NCBI RefSeq assembly: GCF_030867145.1
Contig: NC_134420.1
Coordinates: forward strand, 8,731,823-8,795,822
Length of the DNA: 64,000 nucleotides
DNA from: Opisthocomus hoazin
Taxonomy: Eukaryota; Chordata; Aves; Opisthocomiformes; Opisthocomidae
Direction of reading: 5' to 3'
Position numbers and translations under genes: made by a program. The notes beneath the pieces are model-generated. The model saw nothing but the letters and a program-made list of their open reading frames with translations. It made no database searches and was not told the DNA's origin. Positions within the stretch are counted from its first letter, which is position 1. Each line of letters opens with the position of its first letter. Below are positions 12,543 to 26,190 of this stretch, one piece after another.

Positions 12543-15500
12543 TTGGGGATTGATTTGGGGGGATGAGAGACTGTCATTTTGCGAAGAGTTACCTTGCTCC
12601 CTCGTCCACATCTACCCAATTGCTCTGGCTTTTTATAGATCAGCAACCAAAGCAAGAGGTATTCCAATAAAAACATTATCTAAAGAGAAGTAAGTCCTCA
12701 GCTGCCCAACAGTCCCGGCGTGGAAGGCCCGGGGAGCTGCGTGCATGGGCAGAGATGGAGAGGATCTGGCTGTGAAACGAGGGGAGTGGTCTAAGAAGTA
12801 AGAAGTAGAGAGAAGAGCAACATGGTGAAGAGCCACAATAATTTGATCAACTACTTTATTAGGGTTATAGCCTGCACCTAATTTCTGGACTCCAAAGAGA
12901 TGCTCTCCAGAGTTGTATTTTTTATGTACTCTAGTACTCAGCACTCTTGGACCTTGATATCAGCTTGGACATGTTCCTATTACAATAATAAAAAATGACT
13001 AATTAAGTGTGAAGGTTGTTTAAATGCTGCGACAGTCTTGTGCAGGATGCACGGCACAGCATCCCTATTCACCATATGGCAATTAAAAAAACCCCAACAG
13101 ATTAGTGTTGGCTCCTAACAGTACTTTCTTTTTGGTTTTAAAAGTCTCCTTTCTCCGCACTATCAGCATAGGCCACTCTGGTCTATTTTCCATGTGAGTT
13201 TTAGATGTCAGCATAAGGCAAAAATCTATAATGATCATTATACTGTATCTTAAGGACTGTGAACAAAAAGACTGGTGTCGCATTATTGAGCTTAGCGGCT
13301 CTAAGCATTCTTGGCGTTTTGTGTGTGCTGTTATAGAAATGAAATATTAGAGTAGCAAATACTATCTCCTGAGATTTATATTTTAAAATATTTACATGTA
13401 ATATGCTTGTCTTCTGTTGTACTCTCCCTTGATATGGTAGATGGGTTTCAGAAATGCACTAGTGCATTTCCTGTCTTAATAACTGTCTTAATAACAGTTG
13501 TAGCTTTTAATACGCTACAAAGAATCTTACAAGTACTATGATCAATATAGAAGCAGCTTGAATCCCACCAGTCCTTTTCTTGAAGAAAAAAAATTTTTTT
13601 TAACCTTGGGATCTTCCTCCCAAGCCCACTCCTGCAAGCTGCTGAATGGCAGAACCTCTGAAGATTGAAATGGAAAGGAGTTAAAGGAACCAATCTCTGT
13701 CTATTCAGGCGTCATTACCATAAAAGACGTAACAAACACATCAGAAGGAACTGGTACAATTTACCGACTTCTTGTAGGTACCTAGGACCTTTTGCTACAG
13801 GAAAAGCTACATTTATTATCAGAAACAAGTTTAATAATACCTTTAAAGTAATAGTTTTAATTTAATAAAAGCTACTGTATGAATCAAATAACATTAAGGC
13901 CCTCTGTTACATATAGATGCATTAAACATTCCAATATGTCAAGGTTTCATATTTCTTTAAAGAGGTACGGAATCAGGCACTAAATCAGAGTAGCTGGAAC
14001 TCTGAAGAAAGGTTCAATTTCTGCTTGAACCTGATAAATGAGTAATTTTTTGATTTAAACAAGAGAAAAAAGAAGCACAGGAAGCAATGGCCTCCTATGG
14101 CATGGGACTTTGCATTCAAGATTTTGCATGAATTTAGTGTATTCAAAGTAGTCGAGTACTGCAAATAAAAATCCACCAGTAGTTCTGCCAAACACCTTCC
14201 TGCTTGGCTACACTGCCTCCTCTGTTTTAACACTGTTCCTATATTAATCACTGTATGTAAGTGATTTTGACATGTACACTGATATTTTTTTGAAAGTTTA
14301 GTAACTATCCCAAATTTTTTACACTCAGCTTGAAGCTCAGATCCTGACTGTGTGAGGACACAGTCACATGCTTGACACAGTATGAACTGATTTCAGTGAA
14401 ACTGTTTCTGGAGCTGGATCTAAACCCATTGAACCGTTAAAACCCCCTCCAATGCATTTCACTGGGCTTTACTTTACACCTGCTCTGTACAGCGTTAACC
14501 AGATCTGTAAGTCTTTTCTGACAGAGGCCCAGGTCCTGCACTTGAACCTGCATTTGATTTTAAGACACTTAGAAGCTGAGGCCCGGGTAGGTACATGCTT
14601 AACATCAGACATGATCATACTGTTCTCATTGGTTCATTGTATGTAAATCAGTCCAATATTTTCTAATGTAAAAATACTTCACTCTTCAGTAAGGTAACAG
14701 CTGGTACAGAAGACTGCTTGGACATGACTCAGGCTGATGTTATCGGTGTGACTCGACTGTTACTTGGCTGTTGGGTCCCTGACACCATTCCTTTCCATCA
14801 CGCCATGGCATCTTTCTAGTTTTACTTTGCAAATATTATATGCTTTGTATCTGGAGTCAGAGTCAACTTCATAAAACCTTTCTACGGCTTTATAAGCTAA
14901 GCTTTAGCAAGCTCCATGTCAAAAAAAAAAGGTACAAATAGTAAAGAATATACATATAGCAACAATAGCACAGAAATACATGTTACATCCATGCCAAATT
15001 TAGTTATCACCAGAATTCATAATCATGTAACTAAGATGTAACAAATAGAGAATTCCATTTTGTTGCAAAGAAACCAATGACATTTAGTCTACCTTGTATA
15101 ATGTTTTTTAAAAAGCTAGAAATGACTATCTATAGACCCTGCAATAACTCTAGATGGTATATGGTAAACGTACATAAATGACATATTAAGATATTAAAAT
15201 TTTTCCCCAATACAAAAAGCATGCATTTATCGATAATTTTCAATTTATCCTTGAAAACTTTGCTCAGAGGAGAAAGCACACTACTGCTTCTCTTCTCTTG
15301 ATTTAAATACAATTACTTCTATAAATAAAAGTTAATTATGTGAAAAAAGTTCAAAGAATAGATTTCATTGTCCTTTGTTCATTGAACAGCACATATTATG
15401 TACGGTTATTTGAAAAAATCACTAAACAATGATATTATTCAATTAATACACCATAGGAAAATTAAAGTTATAAGATTATGATGCAGTAAAGCTTTTAAGC

Positions 15501-18229
15501 AGCTTCCTAATTTAACTCCATTGACAACAAGTCGTATACTTGCATTCCCTTTCTGGTGGGAGGCATTCTCTTAACCACTTTTAGTTAACTGATGTAATTA
15601 AAATAGCTGGAGAATACCCTTGAATGTGCATGTGAGTGTGCCAAGGTCTTCACTGCCCACACCTCAGGGTAGACAGTAACTGACTTGAACAATTTGCCTC
15701 TACTTTTACTTGGAGTTTATTTGATATGTATTGGTGGCTCCTATTTTCTGTAGAGAAATCTGTAGCATGCCATTATATTGGGCTGGTATAAATGCCTATG
15801 CCCAGTAAAACTATGCTGTAATGAGTACAAATCTCTACAGCATCACTGCCTCAAAATCAAGTTTTTTAAAAACACTGCAAGACTACAATTTTTCCAAAAT
15901 GAGAAGCCATGTTTCCTCCTGTCATGTCTGTATAATGTTTCCAGTTTTATGCCCGGGAAATTTCAGGACATCTCTTGTCTGTCAGTGGGCCCAGCCGTCT
16001 GGAATAACCAAAACTATGTTCCATTACAGAAACTACTCTCACTCATGACTTTTAAATAGACAATTCAAAAGACCGGGCCTCACTCTTCTCTCAGTTACAT
16101 TAGAATAACCCCATCAACTTCAATTATCTTATAAAAGCATGAAGATCAGAGACTATCGTTGTCCACTTGCTGCTGTCTATGTAATAGAACACTGTGGGCA
16201 TCAAGTTTAACTTTTTTCTGTAGAAAACGATTTCTCTTTAATACTTTTCATAAAGAGATCTAACATAGTAAGAATCAAAGTGACTTTTAAGAACTTCTCA
16301 TTTGTTGCCTTTTGATTAATTTTTTCCTAACATACCCTCAAAACTTTAACCAAAATCTAAAATAATGAGATCAAAACTATTTAAATTAAAACACGTCTAG
16401 ACTATTGAGTTATGTCTGTTTAAATCATACTAAATAATAGAAGCTGAAGAACCATAGCTTCCAGCCAAGTCTTCTGTGTATTTGGAAAAGCTTTATCAAC
16501 TCTACATTAAAAATTGCATTAGACTACATTATTCCTAATGCATAAAATTATTTGTCAATTTTGAAAATCTATGTATGTTATCCACAGGAGTGAGATTTGC
16601 TGTATTAGTAAGTCCTAGTTCTTCAGTCTTTAGTGTAAGGATATATCATGTTATATGTTAAAAACTGTTGTCTCATGATAATAGACAATTTTGAGAAAAT
16701 TCATAATCAAAGTAGGAAATACAGGAGTAACTAATTCTGCTAAAATAAAGAAAGCAATTAAGACTACTGATCTACAACTGGAAAATGGGTTGTGATCCGA
16801 AACCACTTGTAGGCAGGTGTGTTCAAGTATCTACAACTATAGGGAATGTCTATCTTGGATTTTCAATTTCTAGTGTTTAGTCTTACCTTTGGATATGATC
16901 TCTTTCAGTATCTATTTTCACACAGTAAGGAAAAGGGTTAGAGAATTTTCTTCCTCATCCCTTATTCTTCCTTTTTTTAAATTCTTCCTTTTTAAATTTA
17001 TTTTTTTCATCTGAATAATCTCTATCAGAATCTTGTGTTGTTTGTCTGTATTGCTTCAAGAAACTTGTAATGGAGGCAGCTGGCATAGCCATGACTGAAT
17101 TTTAATTTTCTGGTTAAAATAGGCAGTCCTATTTGGGGAACAAATTATTTCTGCTATGGATTCTGGAAATAAATATCTGTACATTCCCCTCTGGATAATC
17201 AGGTTTTTTTCAGCCTTATTTAGCAGAATTCGAAGGATTGCAGGAAACTTTTAATTACTTAAGAGAAAACAAGAACATTAATTTTGTAAATTGACAGTTA
17301 TTTCCAAGATTGCATCTGTTTCTAGGACTCTGTGGTAACAGAAATACATGGATAGCTTCACTGCACAAATGATGCTATCTATGATAACAATTAAAAAATG
17401 ACCTAGAACAATTTTAAAAAACAACAAGAGTAGTCAGAACAACATGAATTTGTCTATAATCTATACTCTAAAACACTGGTGGATTTCCAGTATTTTCAAC
17501 AGAAAAAACCCCACCTTAATCCAGTTAGTATAACCTTAGGATTTTACTGCTTTTGGAAATCAGACTTTGTCGTGGAAATGAGACAAGTGGGATTTCTAGG
17601 GAGGAAAAAAACACCTCAGAGTGGTAACAGCAGAAAGTTGAATGAAGAACATATCATCTGATGAGTCATAGTTTGAGTTGAGTTTGAAAGAGACTTTAAA
17701 CTCAGAGATGACCTGAAGAGAAGGGAATTTTCAGAATAATGTGGTAAATGGATCCTAGAATCTATATAATACAGAAACCTCATTCCAGAAAAACGGCCTG
17801 GAAAAGTAACAAAGTTGTTTTCAGCTACGAGGCTTAAAGTCAATGTAGCTGACTTAATTGGAACATTTCTAATTTAACTCTGGTGAGGATCTTGCCTAAT
17901 ATCTGTAATTTAAAACTACTGTTTGATACGATGCTGATGATTTTACAACATTTTTTAACTTTCGAAGAAGTCTATGATCACATTTTTTGTCACTGAAGCT
18001 ATTTAGCTTTCTCTAGCTAGCTCAAGGAAGACATTTATCTGTTCAACAGGAGTAAAAATGGTACCACTCCTCATAAGGCTATCTCTGTGAAGGTTAGCCC
18101 AATATGTAGTTCTAAAGGAGGTAGGTGCAAAAGATTTTAAACCAAGTTTAATGAGTAAAGTTTTTTATTAGTAGCTAAATTACATTATTTATCCTAATGT
18201 ACTCACACTTTTCAAATCTAGAGCTAGAA
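12543..18229. other. AT-rich non-coding stretch
   Basis: I see no exon pair, RNA gene or repeat family that I can support. A weak minus-strand pair encloses 25 bases near 16888-16912 (AAAG|GTAAGA donor, poor acceptor). Open frames reach about 100 codons without any domain. Confidence 0.5.
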
Positions 18230-19055
18230 TTCAGCAGGACCTGGACAGGCTGGAGAGTTGGGTGCAGAGGAACCTGAGGAAGTTCAACAAGGGCAAGTGC
18301 AGGGTCCTGCACCTGGGGAGGAACAGCCCCATGCACCAATACAGGCTTGGGGCGGACCTGCTGCAGAGCAGCTCTGTGAAGAGGGACCTGGGTGCCCAGT
18401 GGACGACAAGTTGACCATGAGCCAGCAGTGTGCCCTGGCTGCCAAGAAGGCCAGTGGGATCGTGGGGTGCATTAAGAAGAGTGTGGCCAGTAGGTCGAGG
18501 GAGGTTCTCCTTCCCCTCTACTCTGCCCTAGGGAAGCCCCATCTGGAGTACTGTGTCCATTTCTGGGCTCCCCAGTTCAAGAAAGATGAGGAGCTACTGG
18601 AGAGAGTCCAGTGGAGGGCTACGAGGATGATGAGGGGACTGGAGCATCTCTCCTACGAGGAAAGGCTGAGGGAGCTGGGCTTGTTTAGCCTGAAGAAGAG
18701 AAGGCTGAGAGTGGACCTTATAAATGCCTATAAACATCTCAAGGGTGGGTGTCAAGAGGAGGGGGCCAAGCTCTTTTCAGTGGTGCCCAGCGACAGGACA
18801 AGGGGCAATGGGCACAAACTGAAGCACAGGAAGTTCCAGCTGAACATGAGGAAGAACTTCTTCCCTCTGAGGGTGACGGAGCACTGGAACAGGCTGCCCA
18901 GGGAGGTTGTGGAGTCTTCTTCTCTGGAGATATTCAAGACCCTCCTGGACAAAGTCCTGTGCAGCCTGCTGTAGGTGACCCTGCTTCGGCAGGAGGGTTG
19001 GACTAGATGACCCACAGAGGACCCTTCCAACCCCTAACATTCTGTGATTCCGTAA
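18230..19055 (+). mobile_element. CR1 LINE 3' fragment, long copy
   Basis: This is the longest CR1 copy in the window, about 0.8 kb, in plus orientation. It keeps the end of ORF2 and the typical 3' end, with GACTAGATGACCCACAGAGG and a tail close to CATTCTGTGATTC. The 5' end is truncated. GC content is far above the neighbouring DNA, which fits a moderately young insertion. Its last 50 bases match the stub at 57.8 kb almost perfectly, so the two belong to the same subfamily. Confidence 0.95.
18236..18974 (+). pseudogene. CR1 ORF2 remnant with frameshift
   Basis: The first part reads [19 protein letters not shown] in one frame as far as about 18395. The protein then resumes as [18 protein letters not shown] in another frame, so an indel lies within roughly 18391-18402. 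From there the frame is open to a stop at 18974, through [11 protein letters not shown] and [18 protein letters not shown]. This is the C-terminal part of the CR1 reverse-transcriptase protein. The catalytic core and endonuclease are absent. The 238-codon open frame that starts at 18258 begins out of frame with the element, so it should not be read as a host gene. Confidence 0.92.
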
Positions 19056-22000
19056 TACATCTTCTGTTTTTCAGAAGATATGTACTTTAGAATATACAAT
19101 TTAAATGCTTATATTAAAATTCAAAACACAAGAGAATTTGCAAGAAGGCTTTGTAAATTCATCGTAAGGAAATACTCATACCACCTAGACTTAGGTACCT
19201 ACTCGAAAAGTTTAACTTGTGTGGCTGCTGTCCTTCAGCTGTATGTAAATAGAGACAGGATCCCCCAGGGTCTAGTCTGGAAAATCCAGACTGGACTCCA
19301 AACTCGGAACATTCCTCTGGAGGAACCTCTGTTAACTGTACCTCAGGCAGACGCATATCCTTCAGTACTGGGAATACCTCCTTGTTAATATTCTAGTTAC
19401 TTACTACTATTTAATTTTGACATCTCTAGAATTTATTTAGGACACGTAATTTAGAACATACACAATTCACAACCATTGAGACAGATTGTACAAATACTTG
19501 TTTGTAGTTACTCTGCACACATTCACCAGAACAGCAACTAGCATCCTAAAATATGCTCATTGCATAGGGGAGTTCAGATGACATCAACTATACAGTGATT
19601 TAGCTTAATTTTTAAGTCTCTCAAAAGAATATGCCCATAAATTCCAACTAACTTATAACATCAGCTCATTATAATTATTGGATATTTTCTAATAAAATAA
19701 CTTTTTTGATGATTGCCAAAGACAACCTCACCTGTCCAAGGCAAGAAAAAATATGGTTAAATTTTTCAGAGAAATGAGAAGAAACAGATATTTTATCAGA
19801 ACAGATGCATTAAGTTTAATAATGATTTTAAAGCTTATAGATGCAGGTCCCTCAAGATCTCCTGTGAGTTATGAAATCTAATTTTATTCTCATAACTCTG
19901 TAATAAAGGTTTATAAATGTTATAAAAAAGGTTTTTACTAAGAGTGAACAGAAATCTGAACTATCTGGCCAAGTAATAAAAATGCATTCCTTTGTTGCTA
20001 AGTGTCAGGCAAGGAGGTTTGCCTGAAAATTGATCAGTAAGTCTTCCTTTTCCACGAGTGCATTCATTTTTTCTTCACAGGACAACAGGGTTTTAAAATG
20101 GTTTTTCCATTAACATCTAACTTAACTGCTGGCGAAAAGGCTGCAAATGTAAAAAAGAAGAGAGAGAAACAGTCAAGAAAAAGCTTAGTAATCTTTGATG
20201 ATACTGTGTTCCAACTCTGCAGTGGGTTTTGTTCCTCTCATTTCTTACTCATTACAACGGACAATGTAACTCTGGACTTCCTTCGGCACCACAAAAGGAC
20301 CTGTAAAAGCAGTTTGACCGTTCTTACGCTGGGATAATCCTGAGTGGCAGGTCCGATATCTTCTGAGATACAAACTTGGAAAGGATATGATGATTCTAAG
20401 AAAATCAACTCTCGTGCGGTATTCTAGGCGTGTGCACTCAGAATGATTTCTGGGTACCGCCCCTGAACACCTCTGTCCTGAACAGATTACAACACATTGC
20501 TGGAAGATGGATCATTAGTCATATTTGCAACTGCTGATTATTTTGGATAGAAAAATCTGATTTTTAAAGTTTTTAATAAAGAACGTGTACAATTTAGAGA
20601 ATAATTTTTGCTGCATTTGTTATCTTTTGTTGCTGAATGTCTCAAAAATCCTTTTCTTCACTCTGAATATTGCTTTTGCAACTGAAGATCAATAATTACT
20701 TTCTCACCATCATTGGAAAATAATGACATGTCCACATATTTGATCAGCTGCAAACTAGGCCTCTAGCTAAATGGCACCCCTTGGACAAGTGAGCCAGGAT
20801 CTAACAGGCAGATTATTTTGCTGTCAGATATGCCTGCACAGCGATGTAGACAGAAAGCAAAACAGAGGGTTTTTTGGTCATCAACTCTTTTCTTCATTAA
20901 TATAATAAACATCATAGAGGAGACTGGTGCACTCAGAGCAACAGTTGTGCTTACCTGTTTTACTGGATAGGGAAAAAATTATTTCTTAACACTAATAGCT
21001 TAACTACACCACATACAGTTGTGGCCAGTTTCATATTGTCCCAGTCACACATTGTGAATTTTAAAAATAACTTGTGATAGTTAAAAGGTACCCTTATACT
21101 ACCTCTTTAAATTAGCAATTTTATTTCATTACTACTTATAACTTCATTCATATGATGAGATTTAAAGAAAACATTGCTTCTGTTTTTGCTTCTCCCTCCC
21201 AAGATTATCTTATACTTCTATTTATACATAGCTGATATGTTTATTATAGTGGAATGACTCCATACCCTTAAAGACTGTCATGTTATTCCAGTTAGTGAAT
21301 GTCTTGAAAAAATAGTGTCTTTCATTGTTCCTTCTTTCATTGCATAGGAAGCTAGAAAAACTGCAGTGAGCTTTGGTATTACCATCTTATAAATTAGTGC
21401 AATATATTTCTCTAAATTTCACACAGTGCTGAATAGTTTTGGCAGTACAAAATGGAGAATGTGAATTAAGTTTAGTCTTTAAAGTACATTGCCATATGTA
21501 TGAAAACTCTGAAGAACCTCTATTTTCAACCAGAGAACTCCTCTCCTGTCTCATTTCTTGCATATTAATTATTCTGAAAGGAACAACATGGTGACAAAAA
21601 TGAAAAATAGAGGAGGAGAGAAATAGGAAATGGAAAAAGCAGGATACTCTAAAGAAAAGAATTACATCTTGCAGCACTTGGGTGAATAAAGTGCACATTG
21701 CAACTAAATCAATTAGATCCAACTCCATGTAATTATCCTGAATGCAAACCCAACTTGAATTTAACTTGCCACAGGAACTATGCAGCTTGCCTGTTTAAAA
21801 AGACAGATTTTATCACCAGCTAAAGGCAGTTCAATTAAAATTGGAGACTTAACCACCCAGAAGCCTGCTGGCACTGTTTTGATGAGCTGTAATTCTAATT
21901 GGAAACTCTTGCAGTCAGCACACAGTGAAGAACCGTAGCTGTTTCTTCAGCGATGCCCATGTTCTTCGCAGGTGTTACCTACACAGCATGTCCAGAAGGA

Positions 22001-23720
22001 CGGCACACAAAGCGCTCCGTAGATGAGGGGGGAGTGAAGATGTCTACACCCACCTGAACTACAAAGCTGGTTCATTCTTCTTTCATGAGAGGTCTAGATT
22101 TTAATTTTTCTGTGTCCTCCAAAAAGATTTTTCCTTCAGATGCTTTTATTTAATTATTTTGCTGACAGATTTAAAATCTATTCTGTACATCCAAGCAAAG
22201 GCTAGAGGGGACTGATTATATGCTAGAAATCTTTTACAAGGAGGTGACTGGCTTGAAGCATGCTGAAACGAAAGCTGTAGTAATGGTAACTCCAGACATT
22301 ATATTTGAATCTGTTTGTATATTTTAGAGCTTATGATAACCAATTCAATGCAGTTGTACCTGACAGTGTGTTTATAAGAAATATCATCAACATCGTTATT
22401 AGTATTTGATTATTGTTAAACAACCTCTTTGCTAATCTTTGGTTTCCTCATTAAGCGTTCATGAGTTCAATAGTAATGTAGGCAAGAGTCCTCTATTGCC
22501 TGTCTATGCTCTATTTCCTTCTCGTCTTCCAGTCACTGAATTCCATGTAAAAGGCTCTTATGCACTTGTACTGTAAACTTCACAAGGCAGGACCTTATTT
22601 AAAAAACAAAAAAAATCCTGACAATAGATAATAACTAACAACAGAGAGTTCCAATTTTAGCTGAAACATTATCACAAGACACTATTCTCAGTTCATTAAC
22701 TGTGATACTTTAATAATTAGAATGGAAACATACGACAGTTATTTCCCTCTATATTGTTTATGTCAGGGTTTGAGCAGATTTTTATGATGCTATTTGTAAT
22801 TGTGATAGCCTAAATAAGTTTACTATGTTGTGCAAATGTAAGATCTAATATTGCATTTTTGCCCGGTTTCAATGTTTAAAACACATATCAATAGCCACAA
22901 CTGGTATAAAACCAGCCCATTTTTGTGTGTGGTGTTGACAGTGGTTTGCTTTCACTTTTTTTCATAATTTACAAGATTCTATAGTAGGCTTACCCTCAGC
23001 TGACGTGGCATTTCTGCAAGCAGAATTTCCTTGTTCACTGTTGGGAATTGCAGCTGAGAAGGGATTGACTCGGCTTGGAAGGAAACTGGCAGAGCCATCA
23101 GGAACTTCGACATTGAAAGGTGCGAAAGGCGTGGGAAATGACTGAGTTTTAAGAGAACGAATGGAATGTCATAGAAGGAAAGAGGAGTAGTATGGAAATG
23201 GAAGGAGAAAGCTTTTCAAGTAAAAGGGCTATTTCAACTCTTAGTTGCAGATGGTAGTACTTTGAGCTCATTTCACTGAATCACCTTGAACATTTTCAGT
23301 GAGATTTGGGACGCTGGGCAGAAGTCACAAGTTAAGTCTTCAACTATATTTCATGAGCAATTTCACTGTTTTTAAGTCTACATTCATCTCTCAAAAGATT
23401 TTTTTACATCAAAAGAAGAAGGACAAGCAAAAATTCTAACGTGTAACTTTTTAGTGTTATACCATTTTTTCTGTAGGTTTGATCAGGACAACTTTTTCAG
23501 TCTCATCTTTAAAGAAGGAACTACTGATGTATTTTAGGTTCTTTAAAGTCATCTAATGTAGTATCTTTACTTTTTTCAGGATCTAATAATAGTGAGTAAG
23601 AGCAACATTAACTCTTAAGGAAGATAATGTCAATTTTTCTGTTTTTCTGTCTTTTGAAAATAGAGCGTACCTTGGAATCAATGTTTCTTTTACAAGAGAA
23701 TATATTGGGAGGGTTTGGAA
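19056..23720. other. AT-rich non-coding stretch
   Basis: About 4.7 kb with no supportable exon. A GC-richer patch near 21950-22060 is open on the minus strand for about 30 codons, but it lacks a good acceptor and the frame closes. A 113-codon minus-strand frame at 21387-21728 is hydrophobic, without splice context, and I regard it as chance. This may be 3' flank of the gene model to the right. Confidence 0.45.
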
Positions 23721-23721
23721 T

Positions 23722-23727
23722 TTTAAT
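23722..23727 (-). terminator. possible ATTAAA poly(A) signal
   Basis: The reverse complement reads ATTAAA about 110 bases past the stop of the terminal-exon candidate. It is the commonest variant hexamer, but such hexamers are frequent in AT-rich DNA, so this is weak evidence. Confidence 0.2.
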
Positions 23728-23836
23728 TAAATGTGACACTCAAACTAATTGTACTCTAATACTACTACTGATGTTTGCGTGAGAATACATAGAATTTTTG
23801 TTGCTCTTCTACAGCAATGTCCCTCAGAAAGGGAGG

Positions 23837-24132
23837 TTACTTACAAATAACAAGAATTCTTAAAGGTATATTATTTACATAGTCATTCCTACAGTTGGTG
23901 CGTATGTGTTTTAGCTCTTTCTCCCCTTCACAATACGTCACCATGACATAATTCAAACCACACCCTTCTTGGAATACACCCTGTGTCGTCTCAGGTCTGT
24001 TACATGAGGATTGTGAGACTCGAAGAAAGAGGGGAAAGATGGAGAGAACACCACCTGAAGAACTCCTGTCATTGCGGGACTGCTCTATCGAGTGCAACAT
24101 CTGTCCTAGACCCTTCTGCAATAGTGTTGCAG
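23837..24132 (-). CDS. candidate terminal coding exon, exon 10 of model
   Basis: After the minus-strand acceptor ATTTTCGCCAG the frame set by the preceding exon (two bases, then codons) stays open for 97 codons to a stop at 23837. It includes LLQKGLGQMLHSIEQSRNDR and, further on, VTYCEGEKELKHIRTNCRND. The block is richer in CpG than its surroundings, which argues for selection. An internal CAG|GTGGTG could instead act as a donor and end the exon near 24058. No domain is recognised. It completes a chain of minus-strand blocks with matching phase from 63.5 kb. I infer that it is the C-terminus. Chance openness cannot be ruled out without homology. Confidence 0.4.
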
Positions 24133-25048
24133 CTGGCGAAAATGTGGATTGAACTCTGTCTGGCTTAACTTGTGCTCTAGATACACAGGCCACGATGCCT
24201 GCAAGGCTCTGCCTTAGCTATCTTCTAGCACGCCTGTTATCCTCTCAAAAGATCTGTGCACAGAGATCACCATTTCCTTAGACCCCTTTGTCAGGAACAG
24301 CTGACATCAGGTGAAACTCAAGCATTACTTGGGAAAGATTCCTACGAGGTAGCTTCTCCCCCAAAAGCACGGCGTGTGGCAAGTCATTCATACTGATTTG
24401 TATCTCTTGTATTCTCATAGAAAAGGTAGTAGCTATTGTAAATGATACAATAATGAGCAGGATGCCGATCCCTCAAAATGCAGCTTTCCAAGAGTCCTGA
24501 AATACCAGGCTAATGTCCCAGTGGGAATGGAGCTCTTTATATAATAGTCTACTAATGACAGGCAGAATCTCATTGCGAAAAGGTGGGGTTCTAACTGAAT
24601 TATCAAGCCTCATGTAGTCAGTAATCTGTCTTGGGGCAAGACTGCTAACAACATTAACAACTATGAAGTGCTTAACCATTATGGTACTGAAAAATCACAT
24701 AAGCAGGTAAAATTAGCTTTTTATTCTCCAAGACTTAAAATTTCCTTAATTTTAAGCAGAAAAAAATCCCAATGAAGACACTTGGTATTTGAAGTTGGTG
24801 AAAGATACAGCTGCTTTGACCCTGAGCAGGACAATTTGTTTTACCTACAAAAGACAGAATATTTCCTCAGAATTATTAAAAGGTTCTGCACTGGTGTTGT
24901 ATTTACATTGCCTATCAGTTCTTCTTTCATTGTAACAATTTTTTCATCCTGTGGTAGTGTACAGACACCCGCTCAGCAACACTGAAAAAAACCTCACATG
25001 TCCCTCAATGCAAAATACTCTCTGAGGAAATCCTGTAGAATCACTTAC

Positions 25049-25102
25049 AGTTCTGAGATACATTCTTCTGAGGGCAGCAAAGTAATTCTCCCAAGATTTG
25101 TT
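25049..25102 (-). CDS. candidate coding exon 9 of model
   Basis: This 54-base block lies between the acceptor TATCATTTACAG and the donor ACT|GTAAGT. In the phase of the model (two bases, 17 codons, one base) it reads QILGELLCCPQKNVSQN. A second frame is also open (NKSWENYFAALRRMYLRT), so the phase is not decided by this exon alone. The length is a multiple of three. If the donor were not used, the model frame would stop two codons later, giving an alternative C-terminus. The next exon leftward is at 24132. The intron to exon 8 is short, about 585 bases. Confidence 0.42.
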
Positions 25103-25687
25103 CTGTAAATGATATATGAACCTCTTTTTTTCTGCAGGTACTTTACAGTACTCATTTTTGTGTTTTCCTTTTTTCCTGGGTGTAAAAACGTGCAATATAG
25201 CTGCCATTCTTTCTTCCATTCTTTTTTGCTTGCTCAGCTGCTGGTAACAGGCTTAGGCTTCAATTTAGCAAAGTATGTGAGCTTAACTTTGTTGTGGTGC
25301 ACGATAGACACATCACTTTGCTAGACAAGGCCCTCAGCACTGAGCAAATCCTTTCTCCTTCTCAAGTTTGAACCTGCTTGATAGTTAGAGAAAGTCCTCC
25401 TCTTGAATCACTTTATGGAAACCAAGTCCTTGAGAACACAGCCAGTTCTGATGCTGCTGTCACTTACATGCTGTGGACTGTATCACATCTGTTAAATGTC
25501 ACAATCGTGCCACCAAATCTACTTCTGCTTCTGTCCACACTTTTGCCACAAATATGGTTTCCAGCACGATACTAAGCTTGGTAAAATTACTGAAGACTCT
25601 ATGCACAGATTCTGAAAGGTGTCAGTTTCTCGGCTGATCACATGTTGAGAAATCTGTCACAAAGCAGTGGCCAAGTCTGCTGCTTAC

Positions 25688-25723
25688 CTGGTTCTTCAAG
25701 CAGAGAGGCACTGCTGGTAAGAG
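25688..25723 (-). CDS. candidate coding exon 8 of model
   Basis: A 36-base block has the acceptor TTTACTTCTAG and a very good donor (CCAG|GTAAGC) on the minus strand. In the model phase it reads LTSSASLLEEP with one base left over. Joined to exon 9 this gives a serine-rich then acidic, leucine-rich segment. The alternative frame LLPAVPLCLKNQ is also open. At 36 bases it is short for an exon. It is a multiple of three, so skipping it would keep the frame. Confidence 0.4.
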
Positions 25724-26164
25724 CTAGAAGTAAACTGGGAGTTTTGGCATTAATAGAAAATCACAATAATCATAAGTGTGTCATAACACTAATAAATATT
25801 TTTCATATTCTTAAATTAGACACTGTTTAAAATTAAAAATCGGTAGTTTGAAACAACATTGTTTTCTTAACTTCTTTCAGCATGCACATAGATGGTAACC
25901 TTTTATTATTAGAAAAACATCCCAAAACACTCATGATTTATTAAGGAGAGTGAACAGCTTCTGCCCTGTGTACGTAATCACATATTCTTTATGAAACAAT
26001 GCAAAGAAGGAAGGCCATGGCATAAGGCTACCCATACAGTCCCTTCAAGATTATGAATAATTGTAAATCTTGTTCATATGTATAAATAAGGAGTTACTCT
26101 ATCAGCATAAACATAAGCATATAAAGCCTACAGAGATAAGAGAAACAACAAACTCCTGAGCTGC

Positions 26165-26190
26165 ATTTGCATATTTTGCAATATTGCAAT
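26165..26190. promoter_or_regulatory. octamer motif beside a C/EBP-like palindrome
   Basis: ATTTGCAT (26165-26172) is the consensus POU octamer. Four bases on, TTGCAATATTGCAA (26176-26189) is a perfect 14-base palindrome of two TTGCAA-type half sites like those bound by C/EBP bZIP dimers. It would lie in the intron between exons 7 and 8 of the model. Binding is inferred from sequence alone. Confidence 0.3.

Noticed and set aside
20940..20990. Minus-strand donor AACAG|GTAAGC near 20954
   Set aside because: The only acceptor leaves an 8-base exon, so there is no credible exon.
21387..21728. 113-codon minus-strand frame
   Set aside because: Hydrophobic, phenylalanine-rich product typical of AT-rich chance frames. 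No acceptor or donor.
22985..23030. 20-base minus-strand block between TTCTGCTTGCAG and GAGG|GTAAGC
   Set aside because: Joined to exon 9 in phase it makes an immediate stop, and it is too short to stand alone.
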